Positions 33,955 to 43,162 of a DNA stretch of 53,697 nt are shown here, one piece after another (position 1 is the first letter of the stretch; every line of letters begins with the position of its first letter). The stretch is from RGIG3009 sp045648765 (GTDB lineage Bacteria > Bacillota > Clostridia > Oscillospirales > Acutalibacteraceae). The position numbers were made by a program, and so were the translations under genes. The stretch is from positions 1 through 53,697 of the forward strand of contig JAZROQ010000025.1 in the NCBI GenBank assembly GCA_045648765.1, written 5' to 3'. A model generated the notes under the pieces. The model did no database searches. It was not told the DNA's origin and saw only the letters and a list, made by a program, of their open reading frames with translations.

Positions 33955-35703
33955 ATGACGGTTTTGGAAAACTACCAACGCTGGGTGGAAAATGCCACCG
34001 AAGACAACGACATTATTACGGAACTGACCGCTATTGCGGGCAATGACAATGAAATTTTTGAGCGGTTTTACCGCGAATTGGAATTTGGCACGGCAGGATT
34101 GCGCGGCGTGATTGGTGCGGGTGAAAACCGCATGAACATTTATACCGTGCGCAAAGCCACACAAGGTTTGGCAAATTATTTGAACACGCGGTACCCCGCA
34201 CCGTGCGTAGTAATTTGTTATGATTCGCGCATTAAATCCGATGTGTTTGCCAAGGAAGCCGCACGCGTATTAGCGGGCAACGGCATTGATGTTCGGTTGT
34301 TTGCCGAATTAGCACCGGTTCCTGTTTTATCGTTTGCGGTGAAACATTTGGCATGTCAAGCGGGAATCATGGTAACAGCCAGTCACAACCCCGCCATTTA
34401 CAACGGATACAAATGTTATGGTCCCGACGGTTTTCAAATGACCGACGACGATGCCAATGCTGTAACGGAGTGTATTCGCACTTTGGATATGTTTACCGAT
34501 ATTCGTTTGGCAGATTTTGAAACGGCCGTTGAAGACGGGCGCATCACCATGGTGGGTGATGACGTGATGGACACGTATTTGGGTTGTGTGACCGCGCAGC
34601 AAATCAATGCAGAAGTTTGCCGTCAAAGTGATATTCCTGTCATTTACACCCCCCTTAACGGTGCAGGTAACAAGCCTGTACGTGCAGTGCTTGAACGTAT
34701 TGGGTTATCTAACGTTGCGGTTGTTCCCGAGCAAGAATTGCCCGACGGCAACTTCCCCACCGCGCCGTTCCCGAACCCCGAGTTGCGCGAAACGTTTACT
34801 TTGGCATTGAATATGGCAAAAGAAAATAATCCCGCTTTGTTGTTAGCCACCGACCCCGACTGCGACCGCGTGGGGATTGCGGTACTTCACGATGATGAGT
34901 ATACGTTGCTTACGGGTAACGAGACAGGGTGTTTGCTCTTAAATTACATTCTTTCTTGCCGTGCAGAGCAAGGTACATTGCCTCAAAATCCGATAGTGAT
35001 TAAAACGATCGTCACTTCCAATCTTGCCGAGCGCATTGCCGAAAAATACGGTTGTGAAATGCGCAACGTATTAACCGGATTTAAGTATATCGGCGAACAA
35101 ATTGTGGATTTGGAAAAGGAAGATACCCCCGAACGGTTTGTGTTTGGGTTTGAGGAAAGCTACGGTTGCCTTGTCGGCACCCACGCGCGTGACAAAGATG
35201 CGGTTGTCGCCTCGATGCTCATTTGTGAGATGACAGCGTATTATGCGGCGCAAAACTTAACCCTTTGCGATGTGTTAAACGCTTTGTATGAGGAGTTCGG
35301 CGTGTACCGTCACCGTTTGGTGAACGTGCAATTTGAGGGCGCCAAAGGTATGGAAGCCATGGATGCTTTGATGACACGCTTGCGTGTAACCCCGCCCACC
35401 GAACTTGCCGGGTTGAAAGTGTTGGCGGTTGCGGATTATTTGTTATCCGAGCGCAACACCGCAAACGGCGAACGCGAAGTGTTAGAACTCCCCAAATCCA
35501 ACGTGTTGACCTTTGAGTTGGAACAACACGCCGAGGTGATTATTCGTCCTTCGGGTACCGAGCCGAAAGTGAAAGGTTATGTTACCGCTACGGGTGATAC
35601 GCTCAAAGAAGCCGATGACCTAACGCAAAAACTGTTAGCAGTGACAGAACAATTGATAAAAGAAGCTCCAAAGAAGAAAAGAGTTTGCAAGAAAAGGACA
35701 TAA
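33955..35703 (+). CDS. pgcA: alpha-phosphoglucomutase (phospho-sugar mutase)
   Basis: Interconverts glucose-1- and glucose-6-phosphate. 582 residues, the size of B. subtilis PgcA. The phosphoserine loop is TASHNPAIYNGYK with Ser143; the metal loop is DPDCDRVG near residue 300; sugar-binding GFEESYGCL and phosphate-binding RPSGTEPKVKGY follow in the usual order. ATG 33955 is after GGGAG; earlier in-frame codons overlap the promoter. The C-terminus is lysine-rich. Confidence 0.93.
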   Translation: MTVLENYQRWVENATEDNDIITELTAIAGNDNEIFERFYRELEFGTAGLRGVIGAGENRMNIYTVRKATQGLANYLNTRYPAPCVVICYDSRIKSDVFAKEAARVLAGNGIDVRLFAELAPVPVLSFAVKHLACQAGIMVTASHNPAIYNGYKCYGPDGFQMTDDDANAVTECIRTLDMFTDIRLADFETAVEDGRITMVGDDVMDTYLGCVTAQQINAEVCRQSDIPVIYTPLNGAGNKPVRAVLERIGLSNVAVVPEQELPDGNFPTAPFPNPELRETFTLALNMAKENNPALLLATDPDCDRVGIAVLHDDEYTLLTGNETGCLLLNYILSCRAEQGTLPQNPIVIKTIVTSNLAERIAEKYGCEMRNVLTGFKYIGEQIVDLEKEDTPERFVFGFEESYGCLVGTHARDKDAVVASMLICEMTAYYAAQNLTLCDVLNALYEEFGVYRHRLVNVQFEGAKGMEAMDALMTRLRVTPPTELAGLKVLAVADYLLSERNTANGEREVLELPKSNVLTFELEQHAEVIIRPSGTEPKVKGYVTATGDTLKEADDLTQKLLAVTEQLIKEAPKKKRVCKKRT

Positions 35704-35713
35704 CATTTAACTT

Positions 35714-36217
35714 ATGGACATCTATTTTTGGATTGCCCAAGCGGTAGCGTTGATTACTTGCGCCGTTTCGTGCGCGAGTTATTTGGCAAAAAAGCGTTCT
35801 TCGTTTTTAGCTTGGCAGTTACTGAATAACGTGCTGTACGGCGCCCAATATGCGTTATTGGGCGCTTTTTCCGGTGTGGCAAGCAATGCGGTTTCGGTTG
35901 TTAAATACGCTATTTTTTGGAAAAATGAGAAAGACCAACGCGAAAATAAAAAAAGTACCTTGCTGATTTTTTTGGCACTTAGTTTAGGAATTGGGTTATG
36001 CTTTCTTGACGGATGGCACACCGTGGTACCGCTGATCACTTCGCTGTTATTCACCTTTGCCGCGTGGCAAAAAGACGAGCGGTTATTGCGTGTTATCGGC
36101 ATTGTTTGTTGTTCGCTTTGGATTTGGTATAATTTATCGGTACGCGCTTATGTGAGCGCGGCATATTCACTGGCAGAGCTGTTATGTGCCTTGGTAACAT
36201 TGATAAAACGAAAATAG
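35714..36217 (+). CDS. YgjV-family inner-membrane protein
   Basis: 167-residue protein with about five to six hydrophobic helices (WIAQAVALITCAVSCASYL, LLIFLALSLGIGLCFLDGW, LAELLCALVTLI). The pattern AWQLLNNVLYGAQYALLGAFSG fits the YgjV (Imp-YgjV) family of unknown function. It follows phosphoglucomutase by 10 bp and is likely co-transcribed. Confidence 0.78.
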   Translation: MDIYFWIAQAVALITCAVSCASYLAKKRSSFLAWQLLNNVLYGAQYALLGAFSGVASNAVSVVKYAIFWKNEKDQRENKKSTLLIFLALSLGIGLCFLDGWHTVVPLITSLLFTFAAWQKDERLLRVIGIVCCSLWIWYNLSVRAYVSAAYSLAELLCALVTLIKRK

Positions 36218-36220
36218 TGC

Positions 36221-36249
36221 TTGTATTTTTTGAAAATTTTGCTTATAAT
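36221..36249 (+). promoter_or_regulatory. promoter of asnS
   Basis: TTGTAT at 36221-36226, 17-bp spacer, TATAAT at 36244-36249. No T-box precedes asnS. Confidence 0.7.
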
Positions 36250-36285
36250 AATAATTTGTAATACAGTTTGTAAAGGGCGATAAAA

Positions 36286-37680
36286 ATGAAACGTAAAGAA
36301 ATTGCATCGTTGTTTGCCGATGCCGAACAATTAACCGAACAAGAACTCACCGTTTGCGGTTGGGTGCGCACGTTGCGCCAATCCAAATCGCTTGCTTTTA
36401 TTGAACTCAATGACGGCAGCTGTCTGAAAAATTTGCAAATCATTGTAGAAGAATCCAAAGTGGCAAATTTTGAAGAAGTTTGCAAACAAAACGTCGGTGC
36501 AGCCTTGTGTGTTTGCGGTAAGTTGATCCTTACCCCCGAAGCAAAACAACCGTGCGAGTTGCATGCCGCCACCATCACCTTGGAAGGTCCGTCCACTGCC
36601 GATTATCCGTTGCAGAAAAAACGCCATTCCATGGAATTCTTGCGGACCATTGCGCATTTACGCCCTCGTACCAATACGTTTAGCGCGGTATTCCGTGTTC
36701 GCTCGGTTGCAGCTTACGCCATTCACCGCTTTTTCCAAGAACGCGGGTTTGTGTATGCACACACACCGCTGATCACTTCCAGTGACTGCGAAGGCGCGGG
36801 TGAAATGTTCCACGTAACGTCACTCGATATGAACAACCCTCCGCTGACAGAAGACGGAAGCATTGATTATTCCAAAGATTTCTTTGGAAAACACACCTCG
36901 CTTACCGTTTCGGGTCAGTTAGCAGGCGAATGTATGGCAATGGCGTTTGGTAAAATTTATACCTTTGGTCCGACTTTCCGCGCCGAGCGTTCTTACACGG
37001 CTCGTCACGCTGCTGAATTTTGGATGATCGAACCCGAATTTGCTTTTGCCGATTTGAACGACAACATGGATTTGGCACAGGATATGATCACCTATGTGGT
37101 GGCTTATTTGTTGGAGCATTGCCCCGACGAAATGAAGTTCTTTAACGATTTTTACGACAAAGGCTTGCTCGATCGTTTGAACGCGTTAGTGACTTCTGAT
37201 TTCACACACGTCACTTATACAAAAGCCATTGAAATTTTGGAACAACACAAAGACGAATTTGAATATCCGGTGTTCTGGGGTTGCGATTTGCAAACTGAAC
37301 ACGAACGGTATTTGACCGAACAAGTTTACAAAATGCCGGTGTTTGTTACCGATTATCCCAAAGAGATTAAAGCCTTTTACATGCGCCTGAATGACGACGG
37401 CAAAACCGTGGCAGCCATGGATTTGTTGGTACCCGGCGTAGGTGAGATCATCGGTGGCAGCCAACGTGAAGAACGTTTGGATTTGTTGGAAGCTCGCATG
37501 GACGAACTTGGCTTAAACCGCGAGGATTATTGGTGGTACTTGGATTTGCGCCGTTATGGTGGCGCGGTTCACTCCGGTTTCGGTTTAGGCTTTGAACGAC
37601 TGATTTTGTACGTTACCGGTATGGCAAACATTCGCGATGTTCTCCCCTTCCCCCGCACCACCGGTTCGGCTGATTTTTAA
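36286..37680 (+). CDS. asnS: asparaginyl-tRNA synthetase
   Basis: Charges tRNA-Asn. 464 residues: N-terminal OB-fold anticodon domain (VCGWVRTLRQSKSLAFIELNDG), then the class II catalytic core with motif 2 (FGPTFRAERSYTARHAAEFWM) and motif 3 (GFGLGFERLILYVTG). The MFHVTSLDMNNPP segment and ARHAAEFWMIEPE favour Asn over Asp specificity. Own promoter and terminator. Confidence 0.96.
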   Translation: MKRKEIASLFADAEQLTEQELTVCGWVRTLRQSKSLAFIELNDGSCLKNLQIIVEESKVANFEEVCKQNVGAALCVCGKLILTPEAKQPCELHAATITLEGPSTADYPLQKKRHSMEFLRTIAHLRPRTNTFSAVFRVRSVAAYAIHRFFQERGFVYAHTPLITSSDCEGAGEMFHVTSLDMNNPPLTEDGSIDYSKDFFGKHTSLTVSGQLAGECMAMAFGKIYTFGPTFRAERSYTARHAAEFWMIEPEFAFADLNDNMDLAQDMITYVVAYLLEHCPDEMKFFNDFYDKGLLDRLNALVTSDFTHVTYTKAIEILEQHKDEFEYPVFWGCDLQTEHERYLTEQVYKMPVFVTDYPKEIKAFYMRLNDDGKTVAAMDLLVPGVGEIIGGSQREERLDLLEARMDELGLNREDYWWYLDLRRYGGAVHSGFGLGFERLILYVTGMANIRDVLPFPRTTGSADF

Positions 37681-37685
37681 CAGTT

Positions 37686-37731
37686 ACAAAGCCCCTTGTC
37701 TGTTTTACGGACAAGGAGCTTTGTTTTTTTG
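37686..37731 (+). terminator. terminator after asnS
   Basis: Fourteen-base stem (37687-37700 with 37710-37723, one mismatch), nine-base loop, then seven T. Confidence 0.9.
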
Positions 37732-37742
37732 TTTAAATTAAT

Positions 37743-37774
37743 TTTTGCAAGTTTTGCATTTTAGACTTGCAAAA
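37743..37774. repeat. inverted repeat upstream of the aminotransferase gene
   Basis: TTTTGCAAGT (37743-37752) and ACTTGCAAAA (37765-37774), perfect 10-bp arms with a 12-bp spacer. It overlaps a weak promoter candidate (TTGCAA 37767-37772, TAGACT 37790-37795), so it may be an operator. Confidence 0.5.
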
Positions 37775-37824
37775 TGAATAAAGTTGTAGTAGACTGTATC
37801 GTGTACAAAAAAGGAGTGGTTATT

Positions 37825-39102
37825 GTGCCCGCTTTACAGGCTATGACAAAACAAGAATTAGCGCAGCGAATTACCGACTTGCGCAAAGAATATGAGGCGT
37901 ATAAAGCAAAAAATCTTTCGCTGGATATGTCCCGCGGGAAACCCGGCGCCGATCAACTAGATCTTACCCTGGGTTTGCTCGATTGTGTGAATGCCCGCGA
38001 CGGTTTTTGCGCCGAAAACGGTTTTGACACCCGCAACTATGGTTTGGTGGATGGTATCCCCGAAGCAAAAGCTTTGTTTGCCGATTTGTTGGAGATTCCC
38101 GCCGATAATATTCTTGTTTGCGGCAATTCCAGTTTGAATTTGATGTTTGATTATATTGCACAAGCTTTCTCCTCGGGGCTATGCAGCAACACGCCGTGGT
38201 GTCAGTTGCCCGAAGTGAAATTTTTGTGTCCTGTGCCCGGCTATGACCGTCATTTTTCCATTACGGAGTATTTTGGCGTTACCATGATCCCCGTGCCGAT
38301 GACCGCTGCGGGCCCCGATATGGATATGGTGGAAGAACTTGTAAAAGATCCTGCGGTTAAAGGTATGTGGTGTGTACCGATGTATTCCAACCCGCAAGGT
38401 ATCACCTATTCGGATGAAACGGTGCGCCGTTTGGCACGTTTGTCCCCTGCCGCACCCGATTTTCGGATTATGTGGGATAACGCTTATTGCATTCACCACT
38501 TAACCGACACACCCGATACCTTGTTGAACATTTTTGAAGAAACAAAAACTTATGGGCACGAAGATATGGTGGTTTGCTTTGCTTCCACTTCCAAAGTGAG
38601 TTTCCCCGGCGCGGGTGTTGCTGTGATTGGTGCCAGCGATGCTAATATCAAAGATATTAAGCGCCGTTTGTCCATGCAAACCATCGGTCACGACAAAATC
38701 AACATGCTACGTCACGTCCGCTTTTTCGGTAATGCACAAGGTGTGCATCAACACATGAAATTACACGCCGCTGTGTTGCGCCCTAAATTTGACGTTGTGC
38801 TTTCCGCTTTGGAAAATCGTTTAGGTGGCACCGACGTTGCTTCGTGGCACCGTCCAAACGGCGGATATTTTGTGAGCGTAGAGTTGCAAGAAGGCTGTGC
38901 CAAAGAAACCGTGCGATTGCTCAAAGAGGTTGGTGTGGTTATCACTCCCGCGGGCGCTACCTACCCTTACGGCAACGACCCCAAGGATTCGGTGCTTCGT
39001 ATTGCTCCTTCTTACCCCCCGCTTTCGGAACTCACCATCGCTATGGAGCTGTTTTGCATTTGCGCCGAACTCGTTTATGCACAAAAACTGTATAACGCGT
39101 AA
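37825..39102 (+). CDS. class I/II PLP aminotransferase, aspartate aminotransferase-like (PF12897 type)
   Basis: 425 residues. The N-terminal LDMSRGKPGADQLDLT and GLVDGIPEAKALFADLLEI match the actinobacterial/clostridial aspartate aminotransferase group rather than classical AspC. The PLP lysine is in ASTSKVSFPGAGVAVIGA. Likely transamination of aspartate or a related amino acid; substrate not proven. I choose GTG 37825, eight bases after AAGGAG; the ATG six codons later is possible. Confidence 0.85.
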   Translation: MPALQAMTKQELAQRITDLRKEYEAYKAKNLSLDMSRGKPGADQLDLTLGLLDCVNARDGFCAENGFDTRNYGLVDGIPEAKALFADLLEIPADNILVCGNSSLNLMFDYIAQAFSSGLCSNTPWCQLPEVKFLCPVPGYDRHFSITEYFGVTMIPVPMTAAGPDMDMVEELVKDPAVKGMWCVPMYSNPQGITYSDETVRRLARLSPAAPDFRIMWDNAYCIHHLTDTPDTLLNIFEETKTYGHEDMVVCFASTSKVSFPGAGVAVIGASDANIKDIKRRLSMQTIGHDKINMLRHVRFFGNAQGVHQHMKLHAAVLRPKFDVVLSALENRLGGTDVASWHRPNGGYFVSVELQEGCAKETVRLLKEVGVVITPAGATYPYGNDPKDSVLRIAPSYPPLSELTIAMELFCICAELVYAQKLYNA

Positions 39103-39113
39103 AACTCATTCAA

Positions 39114-39137
39114 AACGCCGCATTCGCGGCGTTTTTT
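39114..39137 (+). terminator. terminator after the aminotransferase gene
   Basis: AACGCCGC (39114-39121), loop ATTC, GCGGCGTT (39126-39133), then a T run. Confidence 0.9.
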
Positions 39138-39152
39138 CTTTTGCAGAAGTCA

Positions 39153-39181
39153 TTGACTTTTTTGTTAAAATAACCTATAAT
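39153..39181 (+). promoter_or_regulatory. promoter of secDF
   Basis: TTGACT at 39153-39158, 17-bp spacer, TATAAT at 39176-39181. Confidence 0.82.
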
Positions 39182-39216
39182 AAACGATATATGAGTTTAT
39201 AATGGAGGATTGACCG

Positions 39217-40641
39217 ATGAAGCGTACACCAAAACCTGTATTTTTTATCGTGTCCTTGCTGATCGTTGCGTTGACGTATTGCTCTTTCTTTGGCGTACAT
39301 AAAACGTACGGAGACCGCTTGGATACGGTAATCCGCGGTGCGAACGAAATTCGTACCGGTATTGATATCAGCGGTGGTATTGAAGTTACTTTTGCTCCGA
39401 AAGACAAAAACATCAATGCGACCGACGAACAAATCGAAGCGATGAAACAAGTTATCATTCGCCGCATGATTGCCAACAACATCACCGACCACGAGGCATA
39501 CAGCGATACCGATAACGACCAAGTTATCATCCGCTTCCCGTGGAAGCGCAACGAAACCAAGTTCGATGCTGCTGCCGCGATTGAAGAACTGGGTAAAACC
39601 GCTTTGTTGGAATTTTATTTAGACCAATCAGAATCCAGCGGTGCCTTGCCAACCACCAAACCCGAAAAAGCCGACTTTGTGCTAAACGGCAGCGCGGTGG
39701 ATTCTGCCACTGCCGGTTGGGATGAAAACGGCACGTCACCGGTTGTGTCACTCAAATTGGACAATTCCGGTAAAAATGCTTTCTCCACCGCTACCAAAAA
39801 GCAAAAAGATTTGAACGGTGCCAGCGGAAGTACGTATACTATTTCGATTTGGTTGGATAACGAATGTATCTCCAACCCTTCGGTAAACGCTCACATATCC
39901 AACGGTGAAGCTGTTATTTCGGGGGGCTTTGCCACTTATGATGAAGCAGCCGATTTAGCCAACCTTATCAACTCGGGTGCTTTGCCGTTTAGCATTGAAG
40001 CAAAAAATACCAACACCATCACCGCCACTTTGGGTGAACGTTCGCTCAGCATTATGGTGCTTTCCGGTATTATTGCATTTATCATCATTGCTGTCTTTAT
40101 GATTTTGTATTACCGCTTATCCGGTGTGGTTGCCGTGATTGCTTTGTTAGGTCAAATTGCCGGTTCGATTGCCGTTGTTTCCGGGTTCTTCCCGTTCCTC
40201 GACAGTTTCACCTTGACCTTGCCCGGTATTGCCGGTATCATTCTTTCGATCGGTATGGGTGTGGACGCTAACATCATCACCTCTGAACGCATCAAAGAGC
40301 AAATCCGCCGCGGTCGTACAATCGACAGTGCTATTAACAACGGTTGTAGCGAATCGTTCTCGGCTATCTTCGACGGTAATATCACCGTTATCATCGTTGC
40401 CATTGTATTGATGGGCGTGTTCGGACCTGCTGACAGTTTCTTTGCCAAGCTGCTCAAGCCCCTGCTCTTTATGTTCCCTGTTTCTGCCAGTGGTGCTGTT
40501 TACTCGTTTGGCTACACATTACTTGCGGGTATTATCTTTAACTTCATTATGGGTGTAACTTGCTCGCGGTTGATGCTCAAATCGGTTTCCCGCCTCAAGT
40601 TCCTCCGTAAACCTTGGTTGTTGGGAGGTACAAAAGAATGA
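39217..40641 (+). CDS. secD: protein translocase subunit SecD
   Basis: Proton-motive-force driven subunit that helps pull proteins out of the Sec channel. 474 residues: one N-terminal membrane helix, the extracytoplasmic P1 domain with GIDISGGIEVTF, and five C-terminal helices with the RND-type motif GIAGIILSIGMGVDANI, whose Asp is used for proton coupling. ATG behind GGAGG. Separate secD and secF genes, overlapping by ATGA, not the fused secDF of Bacillus. Confidence 0.95.
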   Translation: MKRTPKPVFFIVSLLIVALTYCSFFGVHKTYGDRLDTVIRGANEIRTGIDISGGIEVTFAPKDKNINATDEQIEAMKQVIIRRMIANNITDHEAYSDTDNDQVIIRFPWKRNETKFDAAAAIEELGKTALLEFYLDQSESSGALPTTKPEKADFVLNGSAVDSATAGWDENGTSPVVSLKLDNSGKNAFSTATKKQKDLNGASGSTYTISIWLDNECISNPSVNAHISNGEAVISGGFATYDEAADLANLINSGALPFSIEAKNTNTITATLGERSLSIMVLSGIIAFIIIAVFMILYYRLSGVVAVIALLGQIAGSIAVVSGFFPFLDSFTLTLPGIAGIILSIGMGVDANIITSERIKEQIRRGRTIDSAINNGCSESFSAIFDGNITVIIVAIVLMGVFGPADSFFAKLLKPLLFMFPVSASGAVYSFGYTLLAGIIFNFIMGVTCSRLMLKSVSRLKFLRKPWLLGGTKE

Positions 40642-41600
40642 GAAACTTTGATTTTATTAAGCACCGCAAACTATTTGCTTGTATTTCCGCCGCTGTTATT
40701 CTTGTCGGTTTGTTGTTCAACATCTTCATGGGTGTGGAACTTGACATCAACTTCAAAGGCGGTACGCTTTTGAAATACAGTTACGAAGGCGCTTTGGTCG
40801 ACACAGAAGTTTCCGATTTTGTTAAAACCAAATTGCCCGACGCCACTGTTGAATTGGCAGAAAACGGCGAAAGCGGACTTAGCACTATTACCATTACCAT
40901 GACCACGGATTTGGATTCCAAAACGCAAACCAACTTCAAATCGGTGTTGGCAAAGGAATATCCCAATAATTCCATTGAGGAAATTTCCACCAACTCGTTA
41001 CAGCCGTCCAGTGGTCGCATGTTCTTCGTTAAATGCCTGTACGCCATTGTTTTGGCCTCTGTTTTCCTGATGATTTATGTCGGTTTACGATTCCGTAAAA
41101 TTGGCGGTTTGTCTGCCGGTGCAATGGCTTTGTTTGCCTTGTTGCACGACATTCTCATTGCTTACTTCGTGTTTGTTATCTTCCGTATCCCGCTGAACGA
41201 CAACTTCGTTGCTGTGGTATTGACCATTTTGGGTTATTCGCTGAACGGCACCATCGTTGTTTACGACCGTATCCGTGAAAACCGCACGATTATGGATAAA
41301 CAAGCAAGCATTGAAGAAGTGGTTAACGTTAGTTTGAATCAATCCTTCACTCGTTCTTTGAACACCAGTATTTGCACCTTTATTGCCATCGGCACCGTTG
41401 CTGTGATCGCGCTCATTAACTCGTTGAGTTCTATTATCAGCTTTGCTTTACCGATGACGGTTGGTGTAGTTGCCGGTTTCTTCTCTTCCACCTTCCTTTG
41501 CTCTCCGCTTTGGGTGTTGTGGGTGAAGCACACTGAACGTCGCAAAGCATTACAAGCAAAGAAAGCAAAAGCCGCTCCGAAAGCAGCTAAGAAAAAATAA
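40638..41600 (+). CDS. secF: protein translocase subunit SecF
   Basis: Partner of SecD, 320 residues with six predicted helices. N-terminal FDFIKHRKLF, then GVELDINFKGGTLL and the conserved GYSLNGTIVVYDRIRENR. The start ATG 40638 overlaps the secD stop and follows GGGAGG. A Lys/Ala-rich tail ends the protein. No yajC is nearby. Confidence 0.95.
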   Translation: MRNFDFIKHRKLFACISAAVILVGLLFNIFMGVELDINFKGGTLLKYSYEGALVDTEVSDFVKTKLPDATVELAENGESGLSTITITMTTDLDSKTQTNFKSVLAKEYPNNSIEEISTNSLQPSSGRMFFVKCLYAIVLASVFLMIYVGLRFRKIGGLSAGAMALFALLHDILIAYFVFVIFRIPLNDNFVAVVLTILGYSLNGTIVVYDRIRENRTIMDKQASIEEVVNVSLNQSFTRSLNTSICTFIAIGTVAVIALINSLSSIISFALPMTVGVVAGFFSSTFLCSPLWVLWVKHTERRKALQAKKAKAAPKAAKKK

Positions 41601-41612
41601 GAATTAAAAATC

Positions 41613-41646
41613 AAGTAAGCCCCCCGAAGTTTCGGGGGGCTTACTT
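41613..41646 (+). terminator. strong hairpin after secF
   Basis: Perfect 16-bp arms AAGTAAGCCCCCCGAA and TTCGGGGGGCTTACTT around GT. It lacks the downstream T-run of an intrinsic terminator and lies 16 bp before the next start codon, so it may stop, process or only shield the transcript. Confidence 0.55.
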
Positions 41647-41661
41647 AAAGGAAAGTTTTGT

Positions 41662-42348
41662 ATGATTAAATATGTGTTTTTGGATTTGGATGATACGCTG
41701 CTGGATTTTGTGAAATCCGAACGCCGCGCCATTCGCGCCACACTGACCAAGCTCGGAATTCGACCGACAAAAGCAGTGGTCGAACGATACCACCATATCA
41801 ACGCCGCACAATGGAAACTGTTGGAACGCGGAGAAATCACACGCGAACAAGTGTTGTACCGTCGTTTTGCTTTGTTGTTTGATGAATACGGTATCGATGG
41901 TGACCCGCATGCAACCCAACTAATTTACGAAAAAGAATTGGGAACCGGACATTATTTCATTGCCGGTGCCAAACGTATATTAAAACAATTGTCCAAAGAA
42001 TATCAACTGTATCTTGTTACCAACGGATTGGCTGTTGTGCAACACAGTCGGCTGAAAAGCGCCAAAATCGCGCCGTTTTTCCAAGGAATTTTCATTTCGC
42101 AAGAAGTGGGATATAACAAACCGCATCCCGCATACTTTGAACATTGTTTTTCTGTCATTGACGGATTCCAAAAAGAAAACGCTATCATCATCGGCGACAG
42201 CCTTTCTTCGGACATGAAGGGCGGTAACGCTGTCGGGATTCGTACTTGTTGGTTTAATCCGCACGATCAAGTGGCTTCCACCGATGTTTCTATTGATTAC
42301 GAAATTCATCGGTTGTCGCAATTGCCCACCTTGCTCAAAAAACTATAA
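41662..42348 (+). CDS. HAD hydrolase, YjjG/YfnB-type
   Basis: 228-residue HAD phosphatase. Motif I DLDDTLLDF, motif II TNGLAVVQHSRL, conserved Lys in GYNKPHPAYF and motif III IIIGDSLSSDMKGG. The VTNGLAVVQ/R pattern and the NKP are typical of the YjjG group, which in E. coli dephosphorylates non-canonical pyrimidine nucleotides. ATG 41662. Its last bases overlap the convergent birA stop by 6 bp. Confidence 0.88.
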   Translation: MIKYVFLDLDDTLLDFVKSERRAIRATLTKLGIRPTKAVVERYHHINAAQWKLLERGEITREQVLYRRFALLFDEYGIDGDPHATQLIYEKELGTGHYFIAGAKRILKQLSKEYQLYLVTNGLAVVQHSRLKSAKIAPFFQGIFISQEVGYNKPHPAYFEHCFSVIDGFQKENAIIIGDSLSSDMKGGNAVGIRTCWFNPHDQVASTDVSIDYEIHRLSQLPTLLKKL

Positions 42349-43143
42349 TCGAATACTCACTTCACCTGATGACAATTCTTTTTTTATGCCATCTGTTGTG
42401 ATCACTTGCAAGGCAAACGTATCACTGATTCCTGTTACCACAGCAACATCGGTCACTTCACCTGTTACGGTTAATACTTCCACCGTTTTCCCAAGTAACA
42501 TTGACCGCCGACGGTATTCGTCCAAACAGGTTTTTGCATTTAAGTTTTTATACCGTTCCCAAAAATTTCTAACCACAGTTGCCGCCAGTTTTTCTTTGAG
42601 AAAAATTGGCGGTTTTTCTTGTTCGTACAAACTTCCCGCTCGATTTTTAATATCTTCAGGAAACCCATCGGGTGGCGGCAAAAGATTTATACCAATCCCT
42701 AATACGGCATATTGTAGTTTTTTACTATTTTGAAAAAAACTCCCCTCTGTTAAAATGCCGCACACTTTCTTTTCGCGACAATAAATATCGTTTACCCATT
42801 TGATTTGCGCAGGTATACCGACAATTTCTTCCACTGCTTGTGTCACGGCAACCGCCGCCGCTGTCGTTATTAAAAGCGGTGAAACATCTTCTTTTGGGCG
42901 TAGCAACAAGCTCATATACAACCCGGTGGAAGAAGGAGAGAAAAACTGACGACCTTGACGCCCTCGCCCTTGATACTGCTCTTCGGCAATAACCAAGGTG
43001 CCTTCGGCAGCGCCCTGCGTTGCCAAGCGCCGCACCTCGCTGTTGGTGGAATCCAACGAAGAATAAACCTTGAGCGAACAGTGAGTACACTGTTCGCCCA
43101 AAGCGGAATAAAAAACATGAGAATCGAATGTAGTTTGCGGCAT
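42343..43143 (-). CDS. birA: biotin--[acetyl-CoA-carboxylase] ligase
   Basis: Attaches biotin to carrier proteins. 266 residues, lacking the N-terminal helix-turn-helix of bifunctional BirA, so it is probably an enzyme only. Biotinyl-AMP loop GRGRQGR, substrate motif SLDSTNSEV and KWVNDIY (usual KWPND) are present; the C-terminal SH3-like domain follows. I chose ATG 43143 after AAAAGGGGC; upstream ATGs overlap the previous gene. Confidence 0.92.
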   Translation of the reverse strand: MPQTTFDSHVFYSALGEQCTHCSLKVYSSLDSTNSEVRRLATQGAAEGTLVIAEEQYQGRGRQGRQFFSPSSTGLYMSLLLRPKEDVSPLLITTAAAVAVTQAVEEIVGIPAQIKWVNDIYCREKKVCGILTEGSFFQNSKKLQYAVLGIGINLLPPPDGFPEDIKNRAGSLYEQEKPPIFLKEKLAATVVRNFWERYKNLNAKTCLDEYRRRSMLLGKTVEVLTVTGEVTDVAVVTGISDTFALQVITTDGIKKELSSGEVSIRL

Positions 43144-43162
43144 ACTTTCAGCCCCTTTTTTA

